From the NCBI RefSeq assembly GCF_014201905.1, contig NZ_JACHFM010000001.1, positions 1,254,994 to 1,318,993 on the forward strand: a DNA stretch of 64,000 bases. The letters run 5' to 3'. Position 1 is the first letter of the stretch. Each line of letters begins with the position of its first letter. The notes beneath the pieces were generated by a model. It was not told the DNA's origin. It searched no databases and saw only the letters and a program-made list of their open reading frames with translations. The translations under genes were made by a program, and so were the position numbers. Below are positions 27,343 to 38,027 of this stretch, one piece after another. This DNA is from Amaricoccus macauensis (GTDB taxonomy: Bacteria; Pseudomonadota; Alphaproteobacteria; Rhodobacterales; Rhodobacteraceae).

Positions 27343-28119
27343 TCACAGGGGCGCGAGGTATCCCTCGAAGGTGATGTTGTCGGCGATCGCGCGAGCCTCG
27401 GCCTCCTGCGCGGCGCTGCGCACCGTCCAGGTCAGGATCGGCAGGCCCCCGGCCTTCAGCTTCGCCACGAGCGGGTTCGACAGGTCGTGCCGGTCGTGGG
27501 AGATGAACGCTCCGCCGCTCGCGCCGAAGTCCGCGAGGGTCGCGACGAGCTCCGCCCGGCGATAGTCGGGCACGGAGAGGTCCGGGTCGTCGTAGTCGCA
27601 GCTCGTCAGCCCGCGCGGACACCCGGGCAGGTCGCGCCCCATGGCCGCGACGGAATGCGGGTTGAAGGACATCACCGCAACCGGGCCGTCATAGCCGGCG
27701 AGAAGGGCGGCCACCCGCGCCTCAAGGCCGCCGACGTCCGGGCCGAGGGCGCCGTCCTGATCCTTGATCTCCACGAGCAGCGGCACACGGCCCGCGACGA
27801 GCGCCAGCACCTCGGCAAACGTCGGGATCGTCTCGCCGTCCGCCGCATCGAGCAGCGGGATCGTCGCGAGCGTCGCCGCGTCGTAGTCGTGCACCAGCCC
27901 CGGCCGATCAGTCAGCCGTGGCATCTCGTGGTCATGGAACACCATCGCCTCGCCGTCGCGCGAGCGCTGGACGTCAAGCTCGATGCCGTAGCCCTTCGCG
28001 ATCGCCGCCCGGAACGCCGCGCGGCTGTTCTCGATCACCCCTGCCGCCCGGTCGTGCAGCCCCCGGTGGGCGAGGGGCTGGGTGAGGAAGGCCTCCGGCA
28101 GGGCTGGCGACCGGCTCAT
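27343..28119 (-). CDS. Glycerophosphodiester phosphodiesterase
   Basis: GDPD-family enzyme, 258 residues, probably cytoplasmic (no signal peptide). Catalytic His and metal ligands: LAHRGLHDRAAG, GIELDVQRSRDGEAMVFHDHEMPRLTD, and LLVEIKDQDG. Hydrolyses glycerophosphodiesters to sn-glycerol 3-phosphate. Overlaps the dehydratase gene by 4 bp. Confidence 0.93.
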   Translation of the reverse strand: MSRSPALPEAFLTQPLAHRGLHDRAAGVIENSRAAFRAAIAKGYGIELDVQRSRDGEAMVFHDHEMPRLTDRPGLVHDYDAATLATIPLLDAADGETIPTFAEVLALVAGRVPLLVEIKDQDGALGPDVGGLEARVAALLAGYDGPVAVMSFNPHSVAAMGRDLPGCPRGLTSCDYDDPDLSVPDYRRAELVATLADFGASGGAFISHDRHDLSNPLVAKLKAGGLPILTWTVRSAAQEAEARAIADNITFEGYLAPL

Positions 28120-29090
28120 GGCATGTTCTCCGAAATGGCGCGCGCGAAGGTCTCCGTGGCGACGTTGCCGCCCGAGGCGACACAGATCACCGCGTCGCCC
28201 GCGATCGCATCCCGGCGGAAGAGCGCCGCGGCGAGGGCAACAGCCCCGCCCGGCTCCAGCACGATGTGCAGATGCCGGAACGCCACGGCGACGGCGGCCA
28301 TGGCCTCGGCATCGCTGACCGCGAGGCCCGGACCAGCCAGCCGCTGCAGCACCGGGAAGGTCAGCGCCCCGGGACGTGGCGTCAGGATTGCGTCGCAGAT
28401 CGAGCCGGTGGTGGCGGCGTTCGACAGCCGCTCGCCCTCGGCGAGCGAGCGGGCCATGTCATCGAACCCCGCCGGCTCGGCGGTGCGCACCCGGAGGCCC
28501 GGCGCATCGGCCTCGAGCGCCAGCGCGACCCCGGCCGAGAGCCCGCCACCGCCGCAGCAGACCAGCACGTCGGCACGAGCGACCCCGGCCTCTGCCGCCT
28601 GTCTGGCGATCTCGAGCCCCACGGTTCCCTGTCCGGCGATGACCTGCGCGTGGTCGAAGGGTGGCACCAGCGTCAGGCCGCGCTCGGCCGCGAGCCCGGC
28701 GCCCAGCGCGTCGCGATCGTCGCGCCCGCGGTCGTAGAGCACCACGTCGGCGCCATAGGCCTTGGTGCCGTCGATCTTCACGGCCGGCGCGTCGGAGGGC
28801 ATGACGATGACGGCCGGCGCGCCGTGCGCCGCGGCGGCCCACGCAATCCCCTGCGCATGATTGCCGGAGGAGTAGGCGAGCACGCCCCGCCGCCGGTCGG
28901 TTTCCGACAGCGCCGAGATGGCCGCCCAGGCACCGCGCGCCTTGAACGAGCCCGTCACCTGCAGGCACTCGGCCTTCACCAGCACCCGCCGCCCGGCGAG
29001 CCGGTCGAGCCCGGGAGCTTCGAGCAGCGGTGTCCGACGGATGCCGCGGGCGCGACGCGCCGCTGCGCGAATCGCCGCGACGTCGGTCAT
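28116..29090 (-). CDS. Threonine/serine dehydratase-like PLP enzyme
   Basis: Fold-type II PLP enzyme, 324 residues, no ACT domain, so catabolic/degradative size. PLP lysine in VTGSFKARGAWAAI, then SSGNHAQGIAWAA, CCGGGGLSAGVALALE (phosphate-binding glycine loop) and VICVASGGNVA. Expected to deaminate threonine or serine to 2-oxo acids, or to act as a racemase. ATG at 29090 overlaps the upstream hydrolase stop; longer frames are shadows. Confidence 0.9.
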   Translation of the reverse strand: MTDVAAIRAAARRARGIRRTPLLEAPGLDRLAGRRVLVKAECLQVTGSFKARGAWAAISALSETDRRRGVLAYSSGNHAQGIAWAAAAHGAPAVIVMPSDAPAVKIDGTKAYGADVVLYDRGRDDRDALGAGLAAERGLTLVPPFDHAQVIAGQGTVGLEIARQAAEAGVARADVLVCCGGGGLSAGVALALEADAPGLRVRTAEPAGFDDMARSLAEGERLSNAATTGSICDAILTPRPGALTFPVLQRLAGPGLAVSDAEAMAAVAVAFRHLHIVLEPGGAVALAAALFRRDAIAGDAVICVASGGNVATETFARAISENMP

Positions 29091-29917
29091 TCGCGCGCCA
29101 CCTGCGCCATCAGTGTCTCGAATGCCTGAAGCGCCTCCGGTTCGTCGAGGAACGGCACATGACCGCGCTCGGGCACCTCCGCGACGATGAGACCGGGGTG
29201 ACGGCGCGCCATCCCGGCGACGGTCTCGGCCGAGAGCAGGTCGGAATTCTCCCCCCGCACCACGGCGATCGGCAGCCCGGCGAGCATCTCGAAGAGCGGC
29301 CACATGTCCGGCATCGGCCCGTCCACGGCTTCGAGCGAATCGCGGAGCTTCGGGTCGTAGTTGAGGACGAGCCCGTCCGGGCCCATGTCGAACCACCGCT
29401 CGGCGAGGCTCATCCACTTGCCGGGCGAGAGATGCGGGAAGCGTCCGCCCATCCGCGCCTCGAGGGCAAACACGACCTCGGGGTAGGTCTTCGCCTTCGG
29501 GGCGACGCCGAGATAGTCCATGATGTTGGAGAGACCCTCGGCCTCGAGCACAGGCCCGATGTCGTTGAGGAGCACGCCCGAGATCCGGTCCCGCACCGTC
29601 GCGGCCAGCACCATGGCGATCATGCCGCCACGCGAGGTGCCGACGATCGTCACCTTGGGAAGGTCAAGGAAATCCAGGAACTCGACCACGTCCCGCGCCT
29701 CGACAGGGACATTGTAGTTCTTCCAGTCCGGATCGCGATCCGACTTGCCGCGGCCACGCAGCGTCAGGCGGATCAGCCGGTAGCGTCCGCCGAGCGCCGC
29801 GGCAAACTCGTCGAAGTCCGATCCGTTGCGCGTCAGGCCGGGCAGACAGAGCACGGGACGGCCTGCGCCCTCCTCCTGCCAGTCGAGCCTCAGGCCATCG
29901 GAGGTGGTGAAGGTCAT
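29087..29917 (-). CDS. Alpha/beta hydrolase
   Basis: 276 residues. Oxyanion HG-equivalent region LCLPGLTRNGSDFDEFA, nucleophile elbow GTSRGGM, acid loop in PIAVVRGENSDLLSAE and catalytic His in VPERGHVPFLDEPEAL. Family-level function (esterase, lactonase or similar) only. Lies between fabI (47 bp) and the dehydratase gene (4-bp overlap). Confidence 0.9.
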   Translation of the reverse strand: MTFTTSDGLRLDWQEEGAGRPVLCLPGLTRNGSDFDEFAAALGGRYRLIRLTLRGRGKSDRDPDWKNYNVPVEARDVVEFLDFLDLPKVTIVGTSRGGMIAMVLAATVRDRISGVLLNDIGPVLEAEGLSNIMDYLGVAPKAKTYPEVVFALEARMGGRFPHLSPGKWMSLAERWFDMGPDGLVLNYDPKLRDSLEAVDGPMPDMWPLFEMLAGLPIAVVRGENSDLLSAETVAGMARRHPGLIVAEVPERGHVPFLDEPEALQAFETLMAQVARE

Positions 29918-29964
29918 GCGCGTGTGCTCCGCGGCTGCCCGGGCGGCGCGCGCCTCCCGGTGGG

Positions 29965-30771
29965 TCAGAGATACTCCGGCTGCGCCATCCCGAGGATGTG
30001 GAAGCCGCCATCGACGAACACCACCTCGCCCGTCACCGCCTGCGAGAGGTCGGAGGCGAGGAACACCGCCGTGCCGCCCACCGCCTCGAGCGAAGCGTTC
30101 TGGCGCATGGGGGCGTTCCGCTCGGTGACGTTGTAGACCTTGCGCGCCCCGGAGATCGCCGCGCCGGCGAGCGTGCGCATCGGCCCCGGGCTGATGGCGT
30201 TCACCCGGATGCCGTCCGGCCCGAGGTCGTTCGCGAGATAGCGCACCGAGCTTTCGAGCGCCGCCTTCGCGACACCCATGACGTTGTAGTGCGGGGTCAC
30301 CCGCTGCGCGCCGATGTAGGTAAGGCTCATGATCGAGCCTCCCACCGGCATCAGCGGCGACGCCCGGCGGGCGAGGTCCACGAGGCTGTAGCAGGAGATG
30401 TCGAGGGAGTGCAGGAAGTTCGCCCGGCTCGTCGCCATGAACTTGCCGTCGAGCTCGGCCTTGTCGGAATGCGCGATCGCGTGGACGAGAATGTCCAGGC
30501 CGCCCCAGACTTCGACGACCTTCTCGAAGAGCGCGTCAAGCGACGCCCCGTCCAGAACATCCGCCGGCACGATCATCTTCGCGCCGACGCTTTCGGCGAG
30601 CGGCTTCACCCGGCGGCCGAAGCTGTCGCCCTGATAGGTGAACCCGAGTTCAGCCCCCTGCGCGGCGAAGGCGCGTGCGATCCCCCACGCGATCGAGTGG
30701 TCGTTCGCGACCCCGAGGATCAGCGCCCGCTTGCCCTTGAGCAGTTCCCCCGTCACCGGCTCAACCGGCAT
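29965..30771 (-). CDS. fabI: Enoyl-[ACP] reductase (NADH)
   Basis: Last step of the fatty acid elongation cycle, 268 residues. Features: [20 protein letters not shown] at the NADH site, [11 protein letters not shown], then Tyr-x6-Lys in [14 protein letters not shown], and [13 protein letters not shown]. It overlaps the end of fabB by 11 bp, closing a fabA-fabB-fabI operon. Confidence 0.96.
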   Translation of the reverse strand: MPVEPVTGELLKGKRALILGVANDHSIAWGIARAFAAQGAELGFTYQGDSFGRRVKPLAESVGAKMIVPADVLDGASLDALFEKVVEVWGGLDILVHAIAHSDKAELDGKFMATSRANFLHSLDISCYSLVDLARRASPLMPVGGSIMSLTYIGAQRVTPHYNVMGVAKAALESSVRYLANDLGPDGIRVNAISPGPMRTLAGAAISGARKVYNVTERNAPMRQNASLEAVGGTAVFLASDLSQAVTGEVVFVDGGFHILGMAQPEYL

Positions 30772-31990
30772 GACGGCTCAGGATCAGGGAGGCGTTGGTG
30801 CCTCCGAAGCCGAAACTGTTCGTCATCACGCTATCGAGCCCCGCATTGTCCACCCGTGTCGTGGCTATTTCACCCGGGCGGATCCCCGGGTCCAGAGTCT
30901 CGACGTTGATTGAGGGCGCGATGAAGTCATCGCGCAACATGAGGAGCGAGTAGATGGTCTCCTGCGCCCCGGCCGCGCCCTGACTGTGGCCGGTCATCGA
31001 CTTCGTCGAGCTGATCGGCGGCACCTGGCCTTCGCCGAACACCCGCCGCACCGCCTCGACCTCCGAGACGTCACCGACCGGCGTCGAGGTGCCGTGCGCG
31101 TTGATGTAGCCGACGCGGCGCCCCTCGGGCAGGGTCGTCAGCGCCAGCCGCATGGCGCGCTCGCCGCCGATGCCCGACGGCGCCACCATGTCATTGCCGT
31201 CCGAGGTCGCGCCGTAGCCCGTCACCTCGGCGTAAATCTTCGCCCCGCGCGCCAGCGCGTGCTCCCGCTCCTCCAGCACCACGATGGCGCCGCCGCCCGA
31301 GATCACGAACCCGTCGCGCTCGGCATCGAACGCGCGGCTCGCGCGCTGCGGATCGTTGTTGTAGCGCGAACTCATGGCGCCCATGGCGTCGAAGAGGCAC
31401 GAGAGCGTCCAGTCGAGTTCCTCGCCGCCGCCGGCGAAGACGATGTCCTGCTTGCCGAACTGGATCTGCTCGACGCCCGACCCGATGCAATGCGCGCTCG
31501 TCGAGCAGGCCGAGGTGATCGAGTAGTTCAGCCCCTTGATCTTGAAGGGAGTCGCGAGACAGGCGGAGACGGTGGAGGACATGCAGCGGGTGACCATGAA
31601 TGGCCCCATCCGCTTCGGACTGCCCTTCTCGATCACCGTCTGGTGCGCCTCGAACATGTTCCGCGTCGACGGCCCGCCGGAGCCGGCGATGAGCCCGGTC
31701 CGCTCGTTCGAGACGTCCGATTCCTCAAGCCCGGAATCCGCGATCGCCTGACCCATGGCGATATAGGCGTAGGCCGCCCCATCGCCCATGAACCGAAGCT
31801 GACGCTTGTCGATATGCTCGGTCACGTCGATGTCCAGCTTGCCCTGCACATGGCTGCGGAAGCCGTGCGCGGCGTATTCCGGCGCGAAGCTGATGCCGGA
31901 GCGTCCGGCCTTCAGCGAGGCGAGCACCTCGTCGGCACTGTTGCCGATGGACGAGACGATGCCGATTCCCGTGATGACGACGCGGCGCAT
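30761..31990 (-). CDS. fabB: 3-oxoacyl-[ACP] synthase I
   Basis: Condensing enzyme, 409 residues. Catalytic Cys162 in [14 protein letters not shown], with His residues in [11 protein letters not shown] and [14 protein letters not shown]. In this operon it elongates the cis-3 unsaturated product of FabA and so sets unsaturated fatty acid content. 15 bp after fabA. Confidence 0.97.
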   Translation of the reverse strand: MRRVVITGIGIVSSIGNSADEVLASLKAGRSGISFAPEYAAHGFRSHVQGKLDIDVTEHIDKRQLRFMGDGAAYAYIAMGQAIADSGLEESDVSNERTGLIAGSGGPSTRNMFEAHQTVIEKGSPKRMGPFMVTRCMSSTVSACLATPFKIKGLNYSITSACSTSAHCIGSGVEQIQFGKQDIVFAGGGEELDWTLSCLFDAMGAMSSRYNNDPQRASRAFDAERDGFVISGGGAIVVLEEREHALARGAKIYAEVTGYGATSDGNDMVAPSGIGGERAMRLALTTLPEGRRVGYINAHGTSTPVGDVSEVEAVRRVFGEGQVPPISSTKSMTGHSQGAAGAQETIYSLLMLRDDFIAPSINVETLDPGIRPGEIATTRVDNAGLDSVMTNSFGFGGTNASLILSRHAG

Positions 31991-32005
31991 GGCGCGTCCC
32001 TCCTC

Positions 32006-32512
32006 TCAATCGGTGAACAAGCCCACCTTCATGTCGGTGGCTGTGTAAATGGTCTCACCGTCGGCCTTCATGATGCCGTTGGCGATGCCGAGCTTCAACT
32101 TGCGGTCGATGACGCGCGTAAATTCTACCGTGTACTCGACGAGCTTCACCTGCGGCGTAACCATGCCGGTGAACTTCACCTCGCCCACGCCAAGCGCCCG
32201 GCCGCGGCCGGTCATCCCGCGCCAGCCGAGGTTGAACCCGGTGAGCTGCCAGAGGGCGTCAAGCCCGAGGCAGCCGGGCATCACCGGGTCGCCGATGAAA
32301 TGACAGCCGAAGAACCAGAGTTCGGGCTTGATGTCGAACTCGGCGACCACGTGGCCCTTGCCATGGGGTCCACCGTCGGCCGAGATCGACGTGATCCGGT
32401 CCATCATCAGCATGGGCGGAGCGGGAAGCTGCGGATTGCCGGGGCCGAACATCTCGCCACGGGCGCACTGCATCAGGCCGTCATAGTCAAAGCGGGTTGG
32501 GCGATCGGTCAT
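32006..32512 (-). CDS. fabA: 3-hydroxydecanoyl-[ACP] dehydratase/isomerase
   Basis: Bifunctional dehydratase/isomerase that starts anaerobic unsaturated fatty acid synthesis, 168 residues. Hot-dog fold with catalytic His71 in [15 protein letters not shown] and Asp85 in LGLDALWQL. First gene of the fab operon. The 186-bp divergent gap to irr holds both promoters; the fabA side contains TTGACA (minus strand, 32617-32612) with no strong -10 at ideal spacing. Confidence 0.97.
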   Translation of the reverse strand: MTDRPTRFDYDGLMQCARGEMFGPGNPQLPAPPMLMMDRITSISADGGPHGKGHVVAEFDIKPELWFFGCHFIGDPVMPGCLGLDALWQLTGFNLGWRGMTGRGRALGVGEVKFTGMVTPQVKLVEYTVEFTRVIDRKLKLGIANGIMKADGETIYTATDMKVGLFTD

Positions 32513-32698
32513 CTGGGCTTTTTGTTCAAGGCCGGCTCCCTGCCGAACATCGCCGGACGTCTATCACCCACGCCGCGATCCGCGCAAGACCTGCACGGCC
32601 GCGGCGGAAAATGTCAAAGGTATCGTCCCGGACTGGCGGAGGACTGGAAATCCACCGGGTGTTCTGCTTATTTGCCAGATGATCGGAGGAAGCCCGCC

Positions 32699-33142
32699 AT
32701 GATGCCAGCCAGGACCACAGACCGCGGACCCGCCCGGGCCAGGGCGACCTCGTGGCTGTCCAGCGGCGGCCTCAGGCCCACGCGGCAGCGTCTCTCCCTC
32801 GCCGAGCTCCTGATCGGCGACGGTCGCAACCGCCACGTCACGGCCGAGGGGCTGCATGCCGCCGCCGCCCGCCAGGATTCGCCCGTTTCGCTCGCCACCG
32901 TCTACAACACGCTCCGCGCCTTCTGCGAGGCCGGGCTGATGCACGAAGTGACCGTCGACGGCAGCCGCACCTATTTCGATACGCGTGTCGACGAGCATCC
33001 CCACTACTACTGGGAAGAGGACGGCCGCCTGACCGACGCGCCGAACGACGCGGTGAAGCTCATCGGGGAGGCGATCATTCCCGACGGTGCCGAGCTTGAT
33101 CGCATCGACGTGGTGATCCGGCTGCGCCGAAAGGCCGACTGA
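32699..33142 (+). CDS. irr: Fur-family iron response regulator Irr
   Basis: 147 residues. Winged helix SSGGLRPTRQRLSLAELLIGDGRNRHVTAEGLHAAAARQDSPVSLATVYNTLRAFCEAGLMHEV, typical of Fur/Irr, followed by SRTYFDTRVDEHPHYYWEEDGRL, where Irr proteins carry a His-rich segment instead of the Fur zinc/iron sites. Irr represses or activates iron and haem genes when iron is low in alphaproteobacteria. Placement opposite fabA recurs in Rhodobacterales. ATG chosen with CGGAGGA 8 nt upstream. Confidence 0.88.
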   Translation: MMPARTTDRGPARARATSWLSSGGLRPTRQRLSLAELLIGDGRNRHVTAEGLHAAAARQDSPVSLATVYNTLRAFCEAGLMHEVTVDGSRTYFDTRVDEHPHYYWEEDGRLTDAPNDAVKLIGEAIIPDGAELDRIDVVIRLRRKAD

Positions 33143-33189
33143 CCCGCAACTGTGCAAAACGGCACATGGCGACCCGTGCTGCGGTAACG

Positions 33190-33210
33190 CGCTGCTGATC
33201 CAGCGTTTTT
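33190..33210 (+). terminator. Intrinsic terminator after irr
   Basis: CGCTG (33190-33194), 6-nt loop, CAGCG (33201-33205), then TTTTT (33206-33210), about 48 bp past the irr stop. Confidence 0.6.
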
Positions 33211-33326
33211 CACCGCTCTTCCGCATTGCTGGCGGATCCCGGGAGGAGCGCCCGAGATTGACCCGCCTCCCGCCCACGCGGTAACGCGGTGAAGAGCGCG
33301 GCGCCCCGCCGCAGGAGCCAGGTCCC

Positions 33327-34529
33327 GTGCCGCAGATCCAGTTCCCCGATTTCATGGCCCTCACCGTCGGCCTCGTCGCCTATCTGATCGGCGAGGCAAT
33401 CAACTACCGGGTGCCAATCCTGCGGCGGTTCAACGTCCCCGACGCGGTGACCGGCGGCCTGCTCGTCGCGCTGTTCTTCTTCGGGCTCCGCGAGGCGGGG
33501 CTGGTCGAGGTGTCCTTCGACACCCACACCCGGGACCTCCTGCTTCTCGTGTTCTTCACCGGGATCGGCCTCAATGCCCGCGTCGGAGACCTCCTCTCCG
33601 GCGGAAAGCCCCTCGGCATCCTCATCGTCGTGACCGCCGTGCTCCTGCTGGTGCAGAACATCGTCGGTCTCGGCGCCGCGTGGATTTCCGGGCTGCCGGT
33701 CGCCATGGGCGTCGTCTTCGGCTCCGCCTCGCTGCTTGGCGGCCATGGCACCGTCATCGCCTGGTCGCCCGAACTCGTCCAGCGCGGCCTCGAGGGCGGT
33801 CCCGAGATCGGCATCGCCATGGCCACGCTCGGCCTTGTCGCCGCCAGTGTCATCGGCGGACCGCTCGGTCGCATCCTGATCGGCCGCAACCACCTCGTCT
33901 CCACCGAGACCGACGTGAACCCGGTCGGCCTCGTGCCGGGCGACACGGTCGAGCCGATCACCCGCAATTCGCTGATGCGCACGCTCCTGTGGATCTTCGT
34001 CTGCATCATCCTCGGCTATCTGCTGCAACGCGGGGTGCTCGCCCTTGGCGTGATGCTGCCGCTCTTCGTGCCGTGCCTCATCGTCGGGATCGTCGTCGGC
34101 AATCTGGCGACGCTTGCCCCGTTCCTCCGACCGATCAGCCACACGCCCGCGCTGAGCCTCGTGTCCGAGTTCTCCCTCGGGGTCTTCCTCGCGATCTCGC
34201 TCATGGCCTTGCAGCTCTGGGCGCTCGCCGGCATGGCCGGCACGCTTGCCGCCGTTCTGCTGGTGCAGACGGTGATCGCCGTCGCCGTCGCCTGGTTCGT
34301 CGTCTTCCACCTGCTCGGTCGCGACTACCGGGCCGGGGTGATGAGCGCGGGCTATGCGAGCTTCGTCATCGGCGCGACGCCGACTGCCATCGCCACCATG
34401 ACGGCGGTGACCAAGCAGTACGGTCCGTGCCAGACCGCCTTCATCGTCCTGCCGCTGGTGTCCGCAGTCTTCGTCGACCTTGCGAACGCCCTCGTCGTGC
34501 AGGGCTTCCTCCACCTATTCGCCGGCTGA
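33327..34529 (+). CDS. gltS: Sodium/glutamate symporter
   Basis: 400 residues, about ten transmembrane segments. Family motifs include [20 protein letters not shown] near the N-terminus, [18 protein letters not shown] and [18 protein letters not shown] in the first half, with the pseudo-repeat [29 protein letters not shown] in the second. Imports glutamate with Na+. GCAGGAG lies before the start region. The glyS gene follows after 4 bp, so the two are probably cotranscribed. Confidence 0.93.
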   Translation: MPQIQFPDFMALTVGLVAYLIGEAINYRVPILRRFNVPDAVTGGLLVALFFFGLREAGLVEVSFDTHTRDLLLLVFFTGIGLNARVGDLLSGGKPLGILIVVTAVLLLVQNIVGLGAAWISGLPVAMGVVFGSASLLGGHGTVIAWSPELVQRGLEGGPEIGIAMATLGLVAASVIGGPLGRILIGRNHLVSTETDVNPVGLVPGDTVEPITRNSLMRTLLWIFVCIILGYLLQRGVLALGVMLPLFVPCLIVGIVVGNLATLAPFLRPISHTPALSLVSEFSLGVFLAISLMALQLWALAGMAGTLAAVLLVQTVIAVAVAWFVVFHLLGRDYRAGVMSAGYASFVIGATPTAIATMTAVTKQYGPCQTAFIVLPLVSAVFVDLANALVVQGFLHLFAG

Positions 34530-34533
34530 CCCA

Positions 34534-36663
34534 ATGCCCGATCTCCTTCTCGAACTCTTCTCCGAAGAGATCCCCGCCCGCATGCAGGCCAAGGCCAGCG
34601 CCGATCTGCGCCGCCTCGTCACCGATGGCCTCGTGGAGCGCGGTCTCACCTACGCTCACGCCGCCGCCTTCGCGACGCCGCGCCGGCTGACGCTGGCGAT
34701 CGAGGGCCTCGCCGAGGCCTCGCCGCGCCTCCGCGAGGAGCGCAAGGGGCCGCGCGCCGACGCGCCGGAAAAGGCGATCGAGGGCTTCCTGCGCTCGACC
34801 GGCCTCGCCCGCGACGCGCTGGAGACCCGGGCCGACAAGAAGGGCGACATCCTCGTCGCGGTGATCGACCGCCCCGGCCGTCCGGCGGCCGAGATCGTCG
34901 CCGAGACCGTCGAGGCGGTGATCCGCGACTTCCCCTGGGCGAAGTCCATGCGCTGGGGGTCGGGCTCGCTGCGCTGGGTGCGGCCGCTCCAGTCGATCCT
35001 CTGCATCCTCGTGCGCGAGAGCGGCGCCGAGGTGGTGCCGTTCGAGATCGAGGGCATCGTCGCGGGCGACGTGACCCGCGGCCACCGCTTCCATGCGCCG
35101 GAGCCCTTCGCCGTCACCTCGTTCGAGGACTACGCCGCGAAGCTCGAGCGCGCTCACGTGATGCTCGACCCGGCGCACCGCGCCGACCGGATCGAGCACG
35201 ACGCCCGCCAGCTCGCCTTCGCGACCGGCCTCGAACTCGTCGAGGATCCGGGGCTGCTCGCCGAAAACGCCGGTCTCACCGAATGGCCGGTGACGCTCAT
35301 GGGCCGCATCGAGGAGCGGTTCCGCGACCTGCCGCCGGAAGTGCTTCAGACCTCCATGCGCGAGAACCAGAAGTTCTTTTCCCTGCGCGAGCCCGGCGGC
35401 GCGATCACCGCCTATCTGCTGGTCGCGAACCGCGAGACCGCCGACAATGGCGCCACGATCCTCGCCGGCAACGCCCGGGTGCTGACCGCGCGCCTCGCCG
35501 ATGCGGAATTCTTCTGGCAGAACGATCTGCGCACACCGCTCGGCGAGATGGCGGCGAAGCTCGACGCCGTGACCTTCCACAACCGGCTCGGCACGCAGGG
35601 GCAGCGCGTCGCCCGGATCGCCGCGCTTGCCCGCGAGCTTGCGCCGGCGGTCGGGGCCGATCCCGACCTCGCGGAGCGCGCGGCGACGCTCGCCAAGGCC
35701 GATCTCGCGAGCCAGGCGGTCTACGAGTTCCCCGAGTTGCAGGGCGCCATGGGGCGCTACTACGCCGAGCGCGCGGGGGAAGACCTTGCGGTCGCCGCCG
35801 CCGCCCCGGAGCATTACCAGCCGCTCGGCCCGTCGGACGCGGTGCCCACCGCGCCCATTTCCGTCGCCGTGGCGCTGGCCGACAAGCTCGACACACTGAC
35901 CGGGTTCTGGGCGATCGACGAGAAGCCGACCGGGTCGAAGGATCCGTTCGCGCTGCGGCGCGCGGCGCTCGGGGTGATCCGCATCCTGCTCGAAGGCCAT
36001 CGCCTGCGGCTGACGGACGCGCTGCTGGCGCCGATCCGGCGCAACCGGGCGGCCATGGCGGCGCTGGCGCCGGCCGGCGACGAAGTGCCCGATCTCTCCA
36101 GCGACCGGGTGGAGCGGGAGTGCGCGCTTGTCCTCGCGGGGGACTTGCTCGCCTTCCTCGCCGATCGTCTGAAGGTCTACCTGCGTGAGCAGGGCATCCG
36201 GCACGACGTGATCGACGCCTGCTTCCAGCTCGGCGGGCAGGACGATCTGGTGGTGCTCGTCGCGCGGGTTCAGGCGCTGCAGGGCTTCCTCGGGACCGAG
36301 GACGGCGCGAACCTGCTGGCGGGTTACAAGCGTGCGGTGAACATCCTCGGGCAGGAGGAGAAGAAGGACGGCGTCGAGTATTCGCTCGACCCGGACGTCC
36401 GCTTCGCCGAGACGGAGGAGGAACGCAGCCTCTTCGCTGCGCTCGACACTGCCGAGGCGGCGCTGGCGCCGGCGCTCGGGCGGGAGGACTTCGCAGGGGC
36501 GATGGCGGCGCTTGCGCGGCTCCGGGCGCCGATTGATGCGTTCTTCGAGACGACGGTGGTGAACGCCCCCTCGGCCACGGTGCGCCGGAACCGGCTCTGC
36601 CTGCTCAACCGCATCCGGGCGGTGATGAACCGGGTGGCGATCTTCGCGGCGGTCGAGGGCTGA
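34534..36663 (+). CDS. glyS: Glycine--tRNA ligase beta subunit
   Basis: 709 residues, full length for the family. Start [25 protein letters not shown] is the canonical GlyS N-terminus. Further family blocks: [90 protein letters not shown] and [13 protein letters not shown]. It needs the alpha subunit GlyQ, which is not encoded upstream in its usual place; gltS occupies that position. Confidence 0.96.
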   Translation: MPDLLLELFSEEIPARMQAKASADLRRLVTDGLVERGLTYAHAAAFATPRRLTLAIEGLAEASPRLREERKGPRADAPEKAIEGFLRSTGLARDALETRADKKGDILVAVIDRPGRPAAEIVAETVEAVIRDFPWAKSMRWGSGSLRWVRPLQSILCILVRESGAEVVPFEIEGIVAGDVTRGHRFHAPEPFAVTSFEDYAAKLERAHVMLDPAHRADRIEHDARQLAFATGLELVEDPGLLAENAGLTEWPVTLMGRIEERFRDLPPEVLQTSMRENQKFFSLREPGGAITAYLLVANRETADNGATILAGNARVLTARLADAEFFWQNDLRTPLGEMAAKLDAVTFHNRLGTQGQRVARIAALARELAPAVGADPDLAERAATLAKADLASQAVYEFPELQGAMGRYYAERAGEDLAVAAAAPEHYQPLGPSDAVPTAPISVAVALADKLDTLTGFWAIDEKPTGSKDPFALRRAALGVIRILLEGHRLRLTDALLAPIRRNRAAMAALAPAGDEVPDLSSDRVERECALVLAGDLLAFLADRLKVYLREQGIRHDVIDACFQLGGQDDLVVLVARVQALQGFLGTEDGANLLAGYKRAVNILGQEEKKDGVEYSLDPDVRFAETEEERSLFAALDTAEAALAPALGREDFAGAMAALARLRAPIDAFFETTVVNAPSATVRRNRLCLLNRIRAVMNRVAIFAAVEG

Positions 36664-36765
36664 GGCGGTTCGGCAGAGTAGCGCCACAGGGCTCATGCTT
36701 GCAGCACCCTGGCGCAGCGGCGACGGATCCGCTCCGGCGTGGAACTGGTTGAAACGGTGAAGAGC

Positions 36766-36793
36766 GACGGATTTGGCGAGTGACAAATCCGTC
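36766..36793. terminator. Perfect 10-bp hairpin between glyS and a convergent gene
   Basis: GACGGATTTG (36766-36775) and CAAATCCGTC (36784-36793), 8-nt loop, about 100 bp past the glyS stop and 58 bp before the convergent gene's end. Suitable for both directions. Confidence 0.5.
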
Positions 36794-36799
36794 CGCGAT

Positions 36800-36818
36800 C
36801 GCCCCTGCGGGGGCGTTT
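36800..36818 (+). terminator. Intrinsic terminator-like hairpin downstream of glyS
   Basis: CGCCCC (36800-36805), TGCG loop, GGGGCG (36810-36815), then TTT. Confidence 0.5.
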
Positions 36819-36850
36819 CCGCGCCCGCCGGGACGGCTCGACGCGCTTCG

Positions 36851-37141
36851 TCAGGCTCGCTGAAGGTCCGCCACCTGCGCTTCCCAATCGGCGCGGGGAT
36901 CGGCGCCGGCGCGGGCCTTCCCGGCGCGGCGATACCAGTAGTCCGAGTTCGACCGGTCGCCCTCGATCCAGTGCAGCAGCGCGTGGACGCGGTCGTATGC
37001 GGCCACGCCCTCGCTCGCCTGGGCGATCTCGTGCGCCCGCTCCCATGCCGGCCCGACGGCGAAGCCGCCCTTCGCCACCCACCAGAGCGCCTGTTCCGGC
37101 GGCGTGAGCCCGGCCTCGGGCTCGTCGCGTTCGAGATCCAT
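36851..37141 (-). CDS. Conserved hypothetical protein
   Basis: 96 residues: LTPPEQALWWVAKGGFAVGPAWERAHEIAQASEG, then VHALLHWIEGDRSNSDYWYRRAGK. The WERAHEIAQ / YWYRRAG pattern recurs in small proteobacterial proteins of unknown function and suggests a TPR-like helical pair. Its ATG shares one base with the stop of the metal-dependent hydrolase (TGATG), so it is translated together with it. Confidence 0.8.
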   Translation of the reverse strand: MDLERDEPEAGLTPPEQALWWVAKGGFAVGPAWERAHEIAQASEGVAAYDRVHALLHWIEGDRSNSDYWYRRAGKARAGADPRADWEAQVADLQRA

Positions 37142-37830
37142 CAGAGCTCCACCTCCTCCATCACCTCCGGCGCCACCACGTTCACGCCGGGCAGGCCCGC
37201 GCGCAGCGGCTCGGCCGACTGCTCGAGCAGCGGGAAGGTCTTGTAGTGGCAGGGGATCACCGTCCTGAAGTTGAAGAACTTGCGCGCCGCGTAGGCCGCC
37301 CGCGCCATGTCCATGGTGAAATGCCCGCCAGCGCAGAGGATGCCGATCTCCGGGTGATGCAGATCCTCGAAGACGGCCATGTCGGCCATCACGTCGGTGT
37401 CGCCGGAGACGTAGATGGTGCGCCCCTCGCCGGCGATCATGAAGCCCGACTCGGTCCCGGCATAGACCGGGCCGTCCGGTCCGCCGAACGACGAGGAGTG
37501 CGTCGCCGAGACCATGGTCACCGCCACGTCGCCGAGCCTGACCGTGCCGCCCTTGTTGAAGCCCACGACGTCGATGCCGTGCTTCTCCTGCCAGTGGGTC
37601 ATCAGGTCGTAGATGCCGACGACCGGCACGCCCTTCTCCTGAGCGATGGCGATCGTGTCGGCGATGTGGTCGAAATGCCCGTGGGTGATCAGGATGTGGG
37701 TGACGCCCTCGATCGCCTCGGCCCGGCGGCTCGCGTCGAAGAGCGGATTGCCGATCCAAGGGTCGATCAGCAGCACCTGATCGCCGATCTCCAGACGGAA
37801 GCCGGAATGGCCAAGCCAGCGAAGCTTCAT
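37141..37830 (-). CDS. UPF0173 metal-dependent hydrolase
   Basis: Metallo-beta-lactamase-fold protein, 229 residues. MKLRWLGHSGFRLEIGDQVLLIDPWI, then the metal motif HGHFDHIADT, the His of VSATHSSSF, SGDTDVMADM and CAGGHFTMDM. Broadly conserved (YtkL-like) but of unknown substrate. Divergent from gatC over 197 bp with no obvious operator. Confidence 0.92.
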   Translation of the reverse strand: MKLRWLGHSGFRLEIGDQVLLIDPWIGNPLFDASRRAEAIEGVTHILITHGHFDHIADTIAIAQEKGVPVVGIYDLMTHWQEKHGIDVVGFNKGGTVRLGDVAVTMVSATHSSSFGGPDGPVYAGTESGFMIAGEGRTIYVSGDTDVMADMAVFEDLHHPEIGILCAGGHFTMDMARAAYAARKFFNFRTVIPCHYKTFPLLEQSAEPLRAGLPGVNVVAPEVMEEVEL

Positions 37831-38027
37831 CGCGCGGTCCCTTTCTCGAATGCCGTCCCGGACTTACCATCCCCGTCGGCCCGGCGAAACGCCTCATCGC
37901 CCGCGAATCGACGCAGGCCCGGCGCGCTGCCGCGAGCCTCGCGGACCGGCTGGAGCTTGCACGGGATCCGCCCGCGCGATAAAGCGCCACAAACCCTGAA
38001 CCCGCCCGGCCGGAGACGACTGCCCCC

